From Streptococcus parasanguinis CC87K (GTDB lineage: Bacteria > Bacillota > Bacilli > Lactobacillales > Streptococcaceae): 64,000 nt of DNA. The stretch lies in contig NZ_KI669401.1 of the NCBI RefSeq assembly GCF_000507765.1, forward strand, positions 248,001-312,000, read 5' to 3'. This document shows, piece after piece, positions 37,863-46,839 of this stretch. Position 1 is the stretch's first letter. Every line of letters begins with the position of its first letter. Below the pieces are notes generated by a model, which worked only from the letters and a program-made list of their open reading frames with translations, ran no database searches and was not told the origin of the DNA. Position numbers and translations under genes: made by a program.

Positions 37863-38666
37863 ATGTCAAAATACAATTGGGATGAGAGACACATCATTAC
37901 TTTTCCTGAAGAAAAGGTGGTCCTATCGACCAAAGATTTGCATGTCTATTATGGAACGAACGAGTCCATTAAAGGCGTCGACATGCAGTTTGAAAAGAAT
38001 AAGATTACAGCCTTGATCGGTCCTTCAGGATCTGGGAAATCAACCTACCTCCGTAGTTTGAACCGGATGAATGATACCATCGATATTGCGCGTGTAACGG
38101 GTGAAATTTGGTATGAAGGAATCGATGTCAATCGTCCGGATATCAATGTTTATGAAATGCGTAAGCACATTGGGATGGTTTTCCAACGGCCCAATCCTTT
38201 TGCCAAATCGATTTATAAAAATATCACCTTCCCGCATGAACGCGCTGGGGTGAAAGACAAGAAGATCTTGGACGAATTGGTCGAAACTTCTTTGAAACAG
38301 GCAGCTTTATGGGATCAGGTCAAGGATGACCTTCATAAATCAGCCCTGACACTTTCAGGTGGCCAACAGCAACGACTCTGTATCGCACGGGCCATCTCTG
38401 TGAAGCCAGATATCTTACTCATGGATGAGCCTGCTTCAGCGCTTGATCCGATCGCGACAGCGCAATTAGAAGAAACCATGCTTGAGTTGAAGAAGGATTA
38501 TACGATTGTCATCGTGACCCACAGCATGCAACAAGCAGCCCGTGCTAGCGATTATACCGGTTTCTTCTATCTAGGAAACCTCATCGAGTACGATAAGACT
38601 TCGAATATTTTCCAAAATGCGAAATTGCAATCGACCAACGATTATGTATCTGGTCACTTTGGATAA
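37863..38666 (+). CDS. pstB: Phosphate ABC transporter ATPase PstB (first copy)
   Basis: A 267-residue ATPase with Walker [10 protein letters not shown] (near 53), Q-loop FQRPNPF, signature LSGGQQQR, Walker B ILLMDEP and an intact H-loop (VTHSMQQA). It powers phosphate uptake through PstCA. It sits next to a second PstB with a different H-loop (see findings). Confidence 0.95.
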   Translation: MSKYNWDERHIITFPEEKVVLSTKDLHVYYGTNESIKGVDMQFEKNKITALIGPSGSGKSTYLRSLNRMNDTIDIARVTGEIWYEGIDVNRPDINVYEMRKHIGMVFQRPNPFAKSIYKNITFPHERAGVKDKKILDELVETSLKQAALWDQVKDDLHKSALTLSGGQQQRLCIARAISVKPDILLMDEPASALDPIATAQLEETMLELKKDYTIVIVTHSMQQAARASDYTGFFYLGNLIEYDKTSNIFQNAKLQSTNDYVSGHFG

Positions 38667-38695
38667 AGTAAAATGACAACAAAAAGGAAAATAGA

Positions 38696-39454
38696 ATGAC
38701 AGAACCAATTTTGCAAGTCAAGGACTTGTCGGTTTATTACAATAAAAAGAAGGCTCTAAATAGCGTCTCCTTGGACTTTGCTCCAAAGGAGATTACGGCC
38801 TTGATTGGTCCTTCAGGATCAGGGAAATCTACCCTTTTAAAAGCCATTAACCGCATGGGCGACCTCAACCATGAGGTCACTACCACAGGAACCATCCTCT
38901 ATAATGGACATAATATCTACGGACCACGGACCGATACGGTCGAATTGCGTAAGGAAATCGGAATGGTCTTCCAACAGCCCAATCCTTTCCCAATGTCCAT
39001 TTATGATAATGTGACCTATGGATTGATGATTAATGGTGTCAAGGACAAGGCTGTCTTGGATGAAGCAGTTGAAACCTCTCTGAAACGCGCTTCCATCTGG
39101 GATGAAGTCAAGGATCGCCTGCATGATTCAGCGATCGGACTTTCCGGTGGTCAGCAGCAGCGGGTCTGTGTGGCGCGGGTTCTTGCGACCAGTCCCAAGA
39201 TTATTCTTTTGGATGAGCCAACTTCAGCGCTGGACCCAATTTCAGCTGGGAAAATTGAAGAAACCTTGTATGGACTAAAAGACCGCTACACCATGCTCTT
39301 GGTGACACGTTCCATGCAACAAGCAAGTCGGATTTCCGATAAAACAGCCTTTTTCTTGGATGGGGATTTGATTGAGTACAATGATACCAATGAAATGTTC
39401 TTGAACCCAGCTAAGAAAGAAACAGAAGACTATGTCTCTGGTAAATTTGGATAG
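38696..39454 (+). CDS. pstB2: Phosphate ABC transporter ATPase PstB (second copy, altered H-loop)
   Basis: A 252-residue ATPase with intact Walker [11 protein letters not shown]-loop FQQPNPF, signature LSGGQQQR and Walker B IILLDEP. The switch histidine is Arg here (VTRSMQQAS). Streptococci often carry two pstB genes in tandem; whether they work as a heterodimer or as alternatives is not known from sequence. A 29-bp gap with AAAAGG separates it from pstB1. Confidence 0.94.
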   Translation: MTEPILQVKDLSVYYNKKKALNSVSLDFAPKEITALIGPSGSGKSTLLKAINRMGDLNHEVTTTGTILYNGHNIYGPRTDTVELRKEIGMVFQQPNPFPMSIYDNVTYGLMINGVKDKAVLDEAVETSLKRASIWDEVKDRLHDSAIGLSGGQQQRVCVARVLATSPKIILLDEPTSALDPISAGKIEETLYGLKDRYTMLLVTRSMQQASRISDKTAFFLDGDLIEYNDTNEMFLNPAKKETEDYVSGKFG

Positions 39455-39466
39455 GAAGAAAATAAA

Positions 39467-40120
39467 ATGTTACGAGTTCAATTTGAAGAAGATTTAGAGA
39501 AGTTGCATAACCAGTTTTATGCAATGGGAAATGAAGTGTTGAGTCAGATCAACCGTACAGTTCGTGCTTTCGTGACCCATGACCGTGAATTGGCCCGTCA
39601 GGTTATCGAAGATGATGCGGAGATCAACGACTACGAAGTGAAGCTAGAGCGTAAGTCTTTTGAGATTATCGCCCTTCAACAGCCTGTTTCACAAGACCTT
39701 CGCGTCGTGATGACCGTCTTAAAAGCAGTTTCTGACCTAGAGCGGATGGGGGACCACGCAGTATCGATTGCCAAGGCAACGATTCGCATGAAAGGGGAAG
39801 TCCGTATCCAATCTGTTGAGGAAGAAATCAGCAAGATGGGCCGTGAAGTCAAAGATTTTGTCGAAGCGACACTAGATGTTTACCTCAAAGGCGATGTGGA
39901 TTTGGCCTATGAAGTTGCGACACGAGACGAAGTCATCAACCATTACTTCGATAGCATCCAAGAATTAGCAACAGAAGAAATTCGAAAAAATCCTGAGTCC
40001 ATCGTGACAGGACGGGATTATTTCCAAGTGATCAACTTCTTGGAACGCATCGGAGATTATGCAAAAAATATCTGTGAATGGGTAGTTTACTTTGAAACAG
40101 GTAAAATTATCGAAATGTAA
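39467..40120 (+). CDS. phoU: PhoU phosphate-signalling protein
   Basis: A 217-residue all-helical protein with two repeats of the PhoU metal-binding motif (E-R-M-G-D-H near 95 and E-R-I-G-D-Y-A near 198). PhoU reports Pst activity to the phosphate two-component system and restrains uptake. It is the last gene of the operon and a good terminator follows. Confidence 0.95.
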   Translation: MLRVQFEEDLEKLHNQFYAMGNEVLSQINRTVRAFVTHDRELARQVIEDDAEINDYEVKLERKSFEIIALQQPVSQDLRVVMTVLKAVSDLERMGDHAVSIAKATIRMKGEVRIQSVEEEISKMGREVKDFVEATLDVYLKGDVDLAYEVATRDEVINHYFDSIQELATEEIRKNPESIVTGRDYFQVINFLERIGDYAKNICEWVVYFETGKIIEM

Positions 40121-40143
40121 GATCATGGAGTCTTTTCGATCTC

Positions 40144-40175
40144 AGACAGGCATTGTCATGCTTGTCTTTTCTTTT
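40144..40175 (+). terminator. Terminator of the pst-phoU operon
   Basis: A 10-bp stem AGACAGGCAT/ATGCTTGTCT (one G-T pair) with a 4-base loop is followed by TTTTCTTTT. Confidence 0.8.
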
Positions 40176-40187
40176 ATCCCAACTTTG

Positions 40188-40196
40188 TGATAAAAT
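40188..40196 (+). promoter_or_regulatory. Extended -10 promoter of pepN
   Basis: TGATAAAAT, 53 bp before the start codon; no good -35 box. Confidence 0.55.
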
Positions 40197-40249
40197 AGTT
40201 TTATTAGGGCTTTTCATTGGAAAGCGTAAAACATTTAAAGGAGGAAATT

Positions 40250-42793
40250 ATGCAAGCAGTTGCACATTTTGTAGAAACATTCGTTCCAGAACATTACGAA
40301 GTGTTTTTGGATTTAAGTCGTAAAACCAAGACCTTTAGCGGTCGTGTGGTGATCACAGGTCAAGCCAAGGCGGACAAGATCTCGCTTCACCAAAAGGATT
40401 TGACCATCGAAACAGTAGAAGTAGCAGGTCAAGCCCGTCCATTTACGGTTGATGATGACAATGAAGCAGTCTATGTTGAATTGGAAGGAACAGGTCAAGT
40501 GACAGTTACCCTGACCTATTCTGGTAAGATTACAGACAATATGACTGGGATTTATCCATCTTACTACAGCATTGATGGTGTGAAGAAGGAAGTCCTCTCG
40601 ACTCAGTTTGAGAGCCATTTTGCGCGTGAAGCCTTTCCAAGTGTGGACGAGCCTGAAGCTAAAGCAACTTTCGATCTTTCTTTGAAATTTGACCAAGAAG
40701 AAGGTGAAATTGCCCTTTCAAATATGCCTGAAATCGATGTGGAAAACCGCAAAGAAACAGGAATTTGGAAGTTTGATACGACTCCACGGATGTCTTCTTA
40801 CCTCCTTGCCTTTGCTGCTGGAGATCTTCAAGGAGTGACAGCTAAGACCAAGAATGGAACCCTAGTCGGTGTCTACTCTACCAAAGCTCACCCATTAGAA
40901 AACTTGGACTTCTCATTGGATATTGCCGTTCGTGCTATTGAATTTTATGAAGACTACTATGGTGTGAAGTATCCAATCCCTCAATCCCTTCATATCGCCC
41001 TTCCAGACTTCTCTTCAGGAGCGATGGAAAACTGGGGCTTGGTAACCTACCGTGAAGTCTACCTTCTAGTAGATGAAAACTCTACGGCCCAAAGCCGTCA
41101 AACAGTAGCCTTGGTGGTGGCTCACGAATTGGCTCACCAATGGTTCGGAAACCTCGTGACCATGAAATGGTGGGATGATCTCTGGTTGAATGAAAGCTTT
41201 GCCAATATGATGGAATATGTCAGCTTGGATGCCATTGAACCAAGCTGGAATATCTTTGAAGACTTCCAAACAACTGGAGTGCCTGCTGCTTTGAAACGCG
41301 ATGCTACAGATGGCGTTCAATCCGTCCATGTGGAAGTCAAACACCCAGACGAGATCAACACTCTTTTTGACCCAGCAATCGTTTACGCTAAGGGTAGCCG
41401 TCTTATGCACATGCTTCGTCGATGGTTAGGCGATGACGCCTTCCGCAAAGGGTTGAAGATCTACTTTGAAAAACACCAATACGGCAATACTATCGGTCGT
41501 GACCTTTGGGATGCTCTTGGGCAAGCTTCAGGTCGTGATGTCGCAGCCTTTATGGATTCTTGGTTGGAGCAACCAGGATACCCTGTTGTTTCAGCTTCTG
41601 TGGAAAACGATACCTTGATCATCCGTCAAGAGCAGTTCTTCATCGGAGATAGAGAAGAAAAAGGACGCAAGTGGGTTGTTCCGTTAAATAGCAACTGGAC
41701 GGGTATTCCAGATACCTTGGAAACTGAAGTCTTAGAAATTCCAAACTACAGTGCCTTGAAAGCAGCTAACAGCGGAGCTCTTCGCTTCAATACAGAAAAT
41801 ACAGCTCACTATATCAGTGACTACCGTGGGGAATTGTTGGAAGACATCCTTGCTGACCTTGCTAGCTTGGATAGCACTTCAAAATTACAAGTGGTTCAAG
41901 AACGTCGTCTTTTAGCTGAAAGTGGTCAAATTTCTTATGCAAGCCTCTTGCCAGTGATTGAACACTTGACAGAAGAAAGTTCCTACTTGGTTGTTTCAGC
42001 TGTTTCGAGCGTCTTAGCTGGAATCAGTCTCTTTGTGGATGAAGGAAATGAAACAGAAGCTGCCTTCCATGAGTTGTTGAAACGCTTGAACCGTTACAAC
42101 TTTGAACGCTTGGGTCTAGAAGCTAAGCCTGGTGAAACAGAAGAAGACGAAAAAGTTCGTCAGCTAATGATTGCTAATATGATCAAGGCCAATGATGAAG
42201 CTGCAAAAGCTCAAGCGAGCACTATCTTTGAAGCACATGCAGATGATTTGGAAAAACTTCCAGCTGCCATCCGCCTGCAAATCTTGGTCAACCAAATCAA
42301 GCACCAGGAAACCAAGGAGCTTAGCCAACAATACCTGGATACTTATGTTAAGACAGTAGATGGGAACTTTAAACGCCAGTTGGCGGCTGCACTTTCTTAT
42401 ACCAAGGATGAGGAAACTTTGGAAGCTCTATTGAAGGAGTGGAAGAACAAGGATGTGGTGAAACCTCAGGACTTGGCTATGAGTTGGTACTACAACTTCT
42501 TACACGATGACTTTACCCAAGGAAGAACTTGGACTTGGGCGCGTGAAAACTGGGATTGGGTCAAGAAAGCCCTCGGTGGTGATATGAGCTTTGATAAGTT
42601 TGTTATCTACCCAGCTAACTGTTTCAAGACCCGTGAACGGTTGAATGAATACAAGGCCTTCTTTGAACCTCAATTGGATGATATGGCGATTAGCCGCAAT
42701 ATCAAGATGGGAATCAAGGAAATCGCCGCTCGTATCGATCTGATCGACCGTGAGAAAGCAGCTGTTGAAGCAGCGCTTCTAGCTACAAAATAA
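40250..42793 (+). CDS. pepN: Aminopeptidase N (M1 family)
   Basis: An 847-residue zinc aminopeptidase with the substrate-anchoring GAMEN motif (near residue 255), zinc motif HELAH followed 18 residues later by Glu (near 289-312), and a helical C-terminal domain. It cleaves N-terminal residues from peptides in the cytoplasm. The ATG at 40250 follows GGAGGAAATT; an in-frame ATG at 40217 overlaps no suitable ribosome site and adds residues foreign to the family. Confidence 0.96.
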   Translation: MQAVAHFVETFVPEHYEVFLDLSRKTKTFSGRVVITGQAKADKISLHQKDLTIETVEVAGQARPFTVDDDNEAVYVELEGTGQVTVTLTYSGKITDNMTGIYPSYYSIDGVKKEVLSTQFESHFAREAFPSVDEPEAKATFDLSLKFDQEEGEIALSNMPEIDVENRKETGIWKFDTTPRMSSYLLAFAAGDLQGVTAKTKNGTLVGVYSTKAHPLENLDFSLDIAVRAIEFYEDYYGVKYPIPQSLHIALPDFSSGAMENWGLVTYREVYLLVDENSTAQSRQTVALVVAHELAHQWFGNLVTMKWWDDLWLNESFANMMEYVSLDAIEPSWNIFEDFQTTGVPAALKRDATDGVQSVHVEVKHPDEINTLFDPAIVYAKGSRLMHMLRRWLGDDAFRKGLKIYFEKHQYGNTIGRDLWDALGQASGRDVAAFMDSWLEQPGYPVVSASVENDTLIIRQEQFFIGDREEKGRKWVVPLNSNWTGIPDTLETEVLEIPNYSALKAANSGALRFNTENTAHYISDYRGELLEDILADLASLDSTSKLQVVQERRLLAESGQISYASLLPVIEHLTEESSYLVVSAVSSVLAGISLFVDEGNETEAAFHELLKRLNRYNFERLGLEAKPGETEEDEKVRQLMIANMIKANDEAAKAQASTIFEAHADDLEKLPAAIRLQILVNQIKHQETKELSQQYLDTYVKTVDGNFKRQLAAALSYTKDEETLEALLKEWKNKDVVKPQDLAMSWYYNFLHDDFTQGRTWTWARENWDWVKKALGGDMSFDKFVIYPANCFKTRERLNEYKAFFEPQLDDMAISRNIKMGIKEIAARIDLIDREKAAVEAALLATK

Positions 42794-42802
42794 AGAAAAA
42801 AG

Positions 42803-42850
42803 CTCCTAGAGAAGGCTCTGCAGATCTGCAAACTTCTCTAAGAGTCTTTT
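42803..42850 (+). terminator. Terminator of pepN
   Basis: A stem CTCcTAGAGAAG/CTTCTCTAaGAG with an 18-base loop (which itself holds GCAGATCTGC) is followed by tctttttattttt. Confidence 0.7.
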
Positions 42851-42929
42851 TATTTTTCTTTTTTGAAATAAGGAAGATGCTGAAGATTTCGATAAAGGAT
42901 GACCGCGAAAATAGTTTATCAATATCCTA

Positions 42930-43209
42930 ATGGAGTGGGAAAAAAGTCCGCAAAATAAAAAAGGTTGAAAAAAGCTTCCCCACACCTTTTCAATTTTTCC
43001 ACCTGCGTATAGTTCCAACAGTCTGGGAGAGTGTTGGAGGTTGCAGATCAAGGAAATATTGTTCTCCTTATCATTGGAGCTAAATAAGCGAACAAAGACT
43101 TGGGGAACTTGCTTCACAAGTTCTATCCTCCACCTCAAAGTAGCGGTTTAAGCAATCAACCACTGCGTCTCACTGTTACTTCTATCAAACATCAAAGTCT
43201 GGACAGATT
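42930..43209. repeat. Decayed repeat mosaic between pepN and the IS element
   Basis: There is no plausible gene in this 471-bp gap. GGAGTGGGA near 42931 and CAACCACTGCGTCT at 43158-43171 match the interspersed repeat in reverse orientation. Across the IS, the sequence ttgcctagcctcttttt (44648-44664) matches its far end. A separate hairpin GAACTTG/CAAGTTC (43105-43123) lies in text resembling another common streptococcal intergenic repeat. The assignment is by eye and partial. Confidence 0.5.
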
Positions 43210-43264
43210 TGAACTGCACCCTAAAAGTTAGACAGAAAAATCTAACTTTTGGGGTGCTTTTATT

Positions 43265-43780
43265 ATGAAATTAACTTTTGAAGATAAAGTTCAAATATAT
43301 GAATCAAGAAAGCAAGGAGAGAGTTTTAGGCGACTTTCAAATCAATTTGGGATAAAGATTTCTAATCTTCAGTACATGATTAAATTGATTGATCGTTATG
43401 GAATAGAAATCGTAAAAAAAGGAAAGAATTGTTACTATTCTCCTGAACTAAAACGAGAAATCATTGATAAAGTCTTACTTGAAGGTCGTTCACAAAGAAG
43501 TGTAAGCCTTGATTATGCTCTTCCAAACCAAGGAATGCTTCCAAATTGGCTGGCACAATACAAGAAAAATGGGTATACTATTGTTGAGAAAACAAGAGGG
43601 AGAGCACCTAAAATGGGACGCAAGCTAAAGAAGAAATCTGAAGAAATGACAGAGTTAGAACGTCTTCAAGCAGAAAATGAATACCTGAGAGCGGAGAATG
43701 CCATTCTAAAAAAGTTGAGAGAACTCCGATTGAAGGAGGAAAAAGAGAAAGAAGAAAGACAGAAATTGTTCAAGAATTAA
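43265..43780 (+). CDS. IS3-family transposase OrfA
   Basis: A 171-residue protein with two helix-turn-helix regions (about 1-50 and 55-105; the family's DNA-binding part) and a C-terminal leucine-zipper-like coiled coil ([16 protein letters not shown]). It binds the element's ends. The frame ends at 43780 after the frameshift heptamer at 43708, so most transposition activity should come from an OrfAB fusion of about 449 residues. Confidence 0.93.
   Translation: MKLTFEDKVQIYESRKQGESFRRLSNQFGIKISNLQYMIKLIDRYGIEIVKKGKNCYYSPELKREIIDKVLLEGRSQRSVSLDYALPNQGMLPNWLAQYKKNGYTIVEKTRGRAPKMGRKLKKKSEEMTELERLQAENEYLRAENAILKKLRELRLKEEKEKEERQKLFKN
43708..43714 (+). other. Programmed -1 frameshift heptamer (A AAA AAG)
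   Basis: The heptamer is in the OrfA frame as A-AAA-AAG. After a one-base backward slip, the orfB frame is open without a stop from here to 44613; upstream it is open from 43681. This is the standard IS3-family site for making the OrfAB transposase. Confidence 0.82.
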
Positions 43781-43848
43781 TCACTGAGTTTTCGTTAGAT
43801 ATTCTTCTAAAAGCCATTAAACTCGCTCGTTCGACCTACTATTATCAC

Positions 43849-44613
43849 TTGAAACAGCTAGAAAAACCAGATAAGGATCACGGGCTTAAAGCTGAAATCC
43901 AATCTATTTTTACTGAACACAAGGGAAATTATGGCTATCGTCGGATACATTTAGAATTAAGAAATCGCGGTTTTTTGGTCAATCATAAGAGGGTTCAGCG
44001 GTTGATGAACGTCCTCAATTTACAAGCTAGAATCCGGCAGAAGCGAAAGTATTCTTCTCACAAAGGAGATATTGGTAAGAAAGCCGACAACCTTATTCAA
44101 CGCCAGTTTGAAGCTTCAAAACCAATGGAAAAGTGCTACACAGATGTGACAGAATTTGCCATTCCAGCAAGCAGCCAAAAGCTCTATTTATCACCAGTAT
44201 TAGATGGTTTTAACAGTGAAATCGTCGCTTATAATCTTTCAACTTCACCAAATTTAGAACAAGTGAAAGCTATGTTAGACCAGGCCTTTACTGAGAATCA
44301 TTACACAAATACAATTCTCCATAGTGATCAAGGATGGCATTATCAACACCAGTATTATCATCGTTTTTTAGAGGATAAAGGAATTCAACCGTCCATGTCA
44401 CGTAAAGGAAACAGCCCAGACAACGGCATGATGGAATCCTTCTTTGGCATTTTGAAATCGGAAATGTTTTATGGTTACGAGAATACATTTAAGTCACTTA
44501 ACCAATTGGAACAAGCTATTGTAGACTATATTGACTATTACAACAACAAACGAATTAAGGTAAAACTAAAAGGACTCAGTCCTGTGCAATACAGGACTAA
44601 ATCCTTCACTTAA
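43849..44613 (+). CDS. IS3-family transposase OrfB (DDE integrase domain)
   Basis: From its first ATG, 254 residues; the frame is open back to 43681 and has no start with a ribosome site there, so it is normally translated by frameshifting. It contains the HTH_21 segment (GNYGYRRIHLELRNRG) and the rve catalytic core with D99, D160 and E196, the last two being 35 residues apart as in all IS3 elements. All three acids are present, so the enzyme looks active. Confidence 0.93.
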   Translation: MKQLEKPDKDHGLKAEIQSIFTEHKGNYGYRRIHLELRNRGFLVNHKRVQRLMNVLNLQARIRQKRKYSSHKGDIGKKADNLIQRQFEASKPMEKCYTDVTEFAIPASSQKLYLSPVLDGFNSEIVAYNLSTSPNLEQVKAMLDQAFTENHYTNTILHSDQGWHYQHQYYHRFLEDKGIQPSMSRKGNSPDNGMMESFFGILKSEMFYGYENTFKSLNQLEQAIVDYIDYYNNKRIKVKLKGLSPVQYRTKSFT

Positions 44614-44703
44614 ATTATTTGTCTAACTTTTTGGGGTCAGTACAATTTTGCCTAGCCTCTTTTTTATAAATTACCTGAATAAGGCCTTGAAGGAGAAGGA
44701 TCA

Positions 44704-45981
44704 TTAGTTTATTGGACTTGGTAAGAGGATCTCCGTTCGATAGCGGCCATTTTCTTTGAATCGCTTGATAGTTCCTTGGTATTCTTGTACTAGAGCATCA
44801 ACGTTTCGTAAGCCCCAACCATCTCTTTGACGTGTTTTACGAGTCTCTTGTTCTTGTTCATTAAAGGTATTGTTGATCGAAATAAATAGGTTTTGTTGAA
44901 AATAACGTATATTTAGAGCCAATGTTCTCTCCGATTTATCAGTTAATCGAAGACAGGCTGAAATACTATTATCTAAACAATTTCCTAAAATAACAGCTAG
45001 AATATCAGGCTGAATAGATAATTCTTGAGGGACAAAGCAGTCAATTTCCAATTCAATTTCATCTTCCACATCGTGCAGTTTTTGATTCAGTAAATAATTA
45101 ACCGTTGGATTTTTGGAGTAAAAGATTTGTTTTCCTGAAATACTATCGGTTAACGATTGAAGATACTCTCTAGCTTCATCAGGATTTTCTTCTAGAAGTG
45201 CCAAGAGGGTTAAATGTTTATTTTTTAAGTCATGCCGAAGACTTTGCAATCGTTGGTATTCTTCTTGAGACTGTTGTGTTTCTCGTAATTGGAACTGAAG
45301 CTGTTCTTTATCTAATTTATTTTGATAATAAGCGTGCTGTTGTTGAGAAAGATGTAAGGTAAAATACAGCGAGGAAAACGACAATACAATAAGAGACAAG
45401 AGTGAAATGACAGAAAGATAATCTGGTCCAAATACTTGCCCTTGAATAGCAGATACAGTAAAGGCAAAAATAATAGATAAAATCGGCACGATAAATTGAT
45501 AAAGCCAATTTCTTCTAGAAGTTGCCATGGTTAACTTTTGATGTGTTCGAAATAGCTGTCGAAGAACAAGAGTGATCACAGTTGAAAAAAGAAAACTGAT
45601 GGCAAGGTAACCACTAATCATTCCTAAATTTTTCGATACTTTTGACAGTGGAAGAAATAGTTGGATAGCTTGATTGAGGACAGCTCCGGCTAATAATGTC
45701 AGGCTTGTTTGTAAGAATATCCAAAAGGAAGAATCAAGAAAGGAGTAGCCAAAATAGAGTCCTACAAGAGAGGATTCTACAATACTCAGGAAGAGATTGC
45801 TAACTAAAAACACACGACCTTCTAAAAATAGAAACACAAGAGCCACATGAAAAAGAAAGCAACAACAAAGGACTAAAAGTGTCTCTTTTGAATGTTTACT
45901 TTTGGATATTGGCCTATAAAATAAGACACTTGCTAGAAATAAGTCAAACAAGATACTAATGATCCGCAATCCTATTAGCAT
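44704..45981 (-). CDS. AgrC/ComD-type sensor histidine kinase (GHKL)
   Basis: A 425-residue protein. The N-terminal half has about six or seven membrane helices (1-215), followed by a coiled coil rich in Gln and the kinase core. The phosphoacceptor box reads LRHDLKNKH (His near 250), the N box is GNCLDNSISA and the G box is GWGLRNV. This is the peptide-sensing quorum kinase class (ComD, BlpH, AgrC). It overlaps the regulator gene by 1 base, so the pair is one operon. No pheromone precursor gene was seen nearby. Confidence 0.9.
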   Translation of the reverse strand: MLIGLRIISILFDLFLASVLFYRPISKSKHSKETLLVLCCCFLFHVALVFLFLEGRVFLVSNLFLSIVESSLVGLYFGYSFLDSSFWIFLQTSLTLLAGAVLNQAIQLFLPLSKVSKNLGMISGYLAISFLFSTVITLVLRQLFRTHQKLTMATSRRNWLYQFIVPILSIIFAFTVSAIQGQVFGPDYLSVISLLSLIVLSFSSLYFTLHLSQQQHAYYQNKLDKEQLQFQLRETQQSQEEYQRLQSLRHDLKNKHLTLLALLEENPDEAREYLQSLTDSISGKQIFYSKNPTVNYLLNQKLHDVEDEIELEIDCFVPQELSIQPDILAVILGNCLDNSISACLRLTDKSERTLALNIRYFQQNLFISINNTFNEQEQETRKTRQRDGWGLRNVDALVQEYQGTIKRFKENGRYRTEILLPSPIN

Positions 45982-46691
45982 TAGAAATTCCTTTCACTGA
46001 GATATTTATAGTATTTTTCTTTAAAAGAAGACTGGAACTTACGACTAATTGGAAGTGAATGTTCCTCGGTTCCATTTAGCAAAATAGTTACTGTTTTCGC
46101 ATCAAAATCTTTTATATATTTGGGATTTACAATATAAGAAGCATGAATTTGAATAAAATAATCAGGTAGTTTATCTAAAATTTCTTGAGTTTTCAGTAAG
46201 GACTTATAGGTATCTGCTAGTGTGTAAATAAAAACGTAACGCTTATCTTTCTCAAAATAGGTAATGTCACTTAAAGGAATAGAGTAACTTTGTTTTCCAA
46301 ATGAAAAGTTAAAGATGGTTTGTCCTAAATCTAAATAACGTAAAATTCTGTCTACTACCTTATTTAACCTTTGGGGTTCAATGGGTTTTACTAAGTAATC
46401 AAAAGTCTGTACTTCAAATACTTGTTCCATGTAATAACGATAGCTGGTCACAAAAATAATGGGGATAAAAGGATTGAACTGACGAATTTCACGTGCAAGG
46501 TCAATTCCAGTAATTTGTGGCATATCAATATCCAAAAAAACACAATGCGTATCCCTTGTTAACTGTTCTAGCATTTTTTGTGGATTTGTATATAGTTTTG
46601 TTTCTACAGGAACCTTGTCGTAAGAAAGTAAATACTGTTCTAACTGACTAGCATCTCTAGTTGAGTCATCACAAATAACGACGTTTAACAT
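45981..46691 (-). CDS. LytTR-family response regulator
   Basis: A 236-residue AgrA/ComE-like regulator. The receiver domain has the acid cluster DD (residues 8-9), the phospho-Asp in VFLDIDMPQ (near 54) and Lys in LVKPIEP. The C-terminal LytTR domain (about 135-236) has the ITYFEKDKRYVFIY and HASYIVNPKYI segments. It is phosphorylated by the kinase at 44704 and is expected to bind the tandem repeats in its own divergent upstream region. The ribosome site is AGGGGGA. Confidence 0.93.
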   Translation of the reverse strand: MLNVVICDDSTRDASQLEQYLLSYDKVPVETKLYTNPQKMLEQLTRDTHCVFLDIDMPQITGIDLAREIRQFNPFIPIIFVTSYRYYMEQVFEVQTFDYLVKPIEPQRLNKVVDRILRYLDLGQTIFNFSFGKQSYSIPLSDITYFEKDKRYVFIYTLADTYKSLLKTQEILDKLPDYFIQIHASYIVNPKYIKDFDAKTVTILLNGTEEHSLPISRKFQSSFKEKYYKYLSERNF

Positions 46692-46723
46692 AAGTCCCCC
46701 TTATCAAATTGAGTTGGCTAATT

Positions 46724-46761
46724 ATGACACTAAAATGGTAAATCATGACGTAAACCATGGA
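46724..46761. promoter_or_regulatory. Tandem direct repeats, candidate LytTR operator
   Basis: ATGACacTAAAATGGtAAA (from 46724) and ATGACgtAAaccATGGaAA (from 46745) repeat with spacing 21 bp for ATGAC and 22 bp for ATGG, about two helical turns. They lie between the start of the regulator gene and the -10 (TACAAT, 46779-46784) of the ABC transporter, with the second ATGG at the place of a -35 box. The geometry matches tandem sites of ComE/BlpR-type regulators. Confidence 0.6.
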
Positions 46762-46839
46762 AAGTCATATGTTTATTATACAATAATCTTATCAAAAATG
46801 AAGGAAGCTGGGAAAATCTTCTCAGTCTTGAGTGATGAG

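Larger units (their letters stand above)
43210..44644 (+). mobile_element. IS3-family insertion sequence, complete
   Basis: A 1435-bp element with 24-bp terminal inverted repeats (43210-43233 and 44621-44644; 20 of 24 match) beginning TG and ending CA. The direct flank ATT (43207-43209 and 44645-44647) fits a 3-bp target duplication. It carries the two overlapping transposase frames expected of the family. Intact ends, intact DDE residues and matching flanks suggest a recent, possibly active insertion. Confidence 0.92.

Noticed and set aside
42906..43138. Minus-strand ORF between pepN and the IS
   Set aside because: It spans repeat remnants and the pepN terminator, has no ribosome-binding site and unusual composition.
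44704..46691. Assignment of the kinase/regulator pair to ComDE or BlpHR
   Set aside because: No comC or blpC-type gene and no bacteriocin genes are adjacent; only the general AgrC/ComD class is supported.
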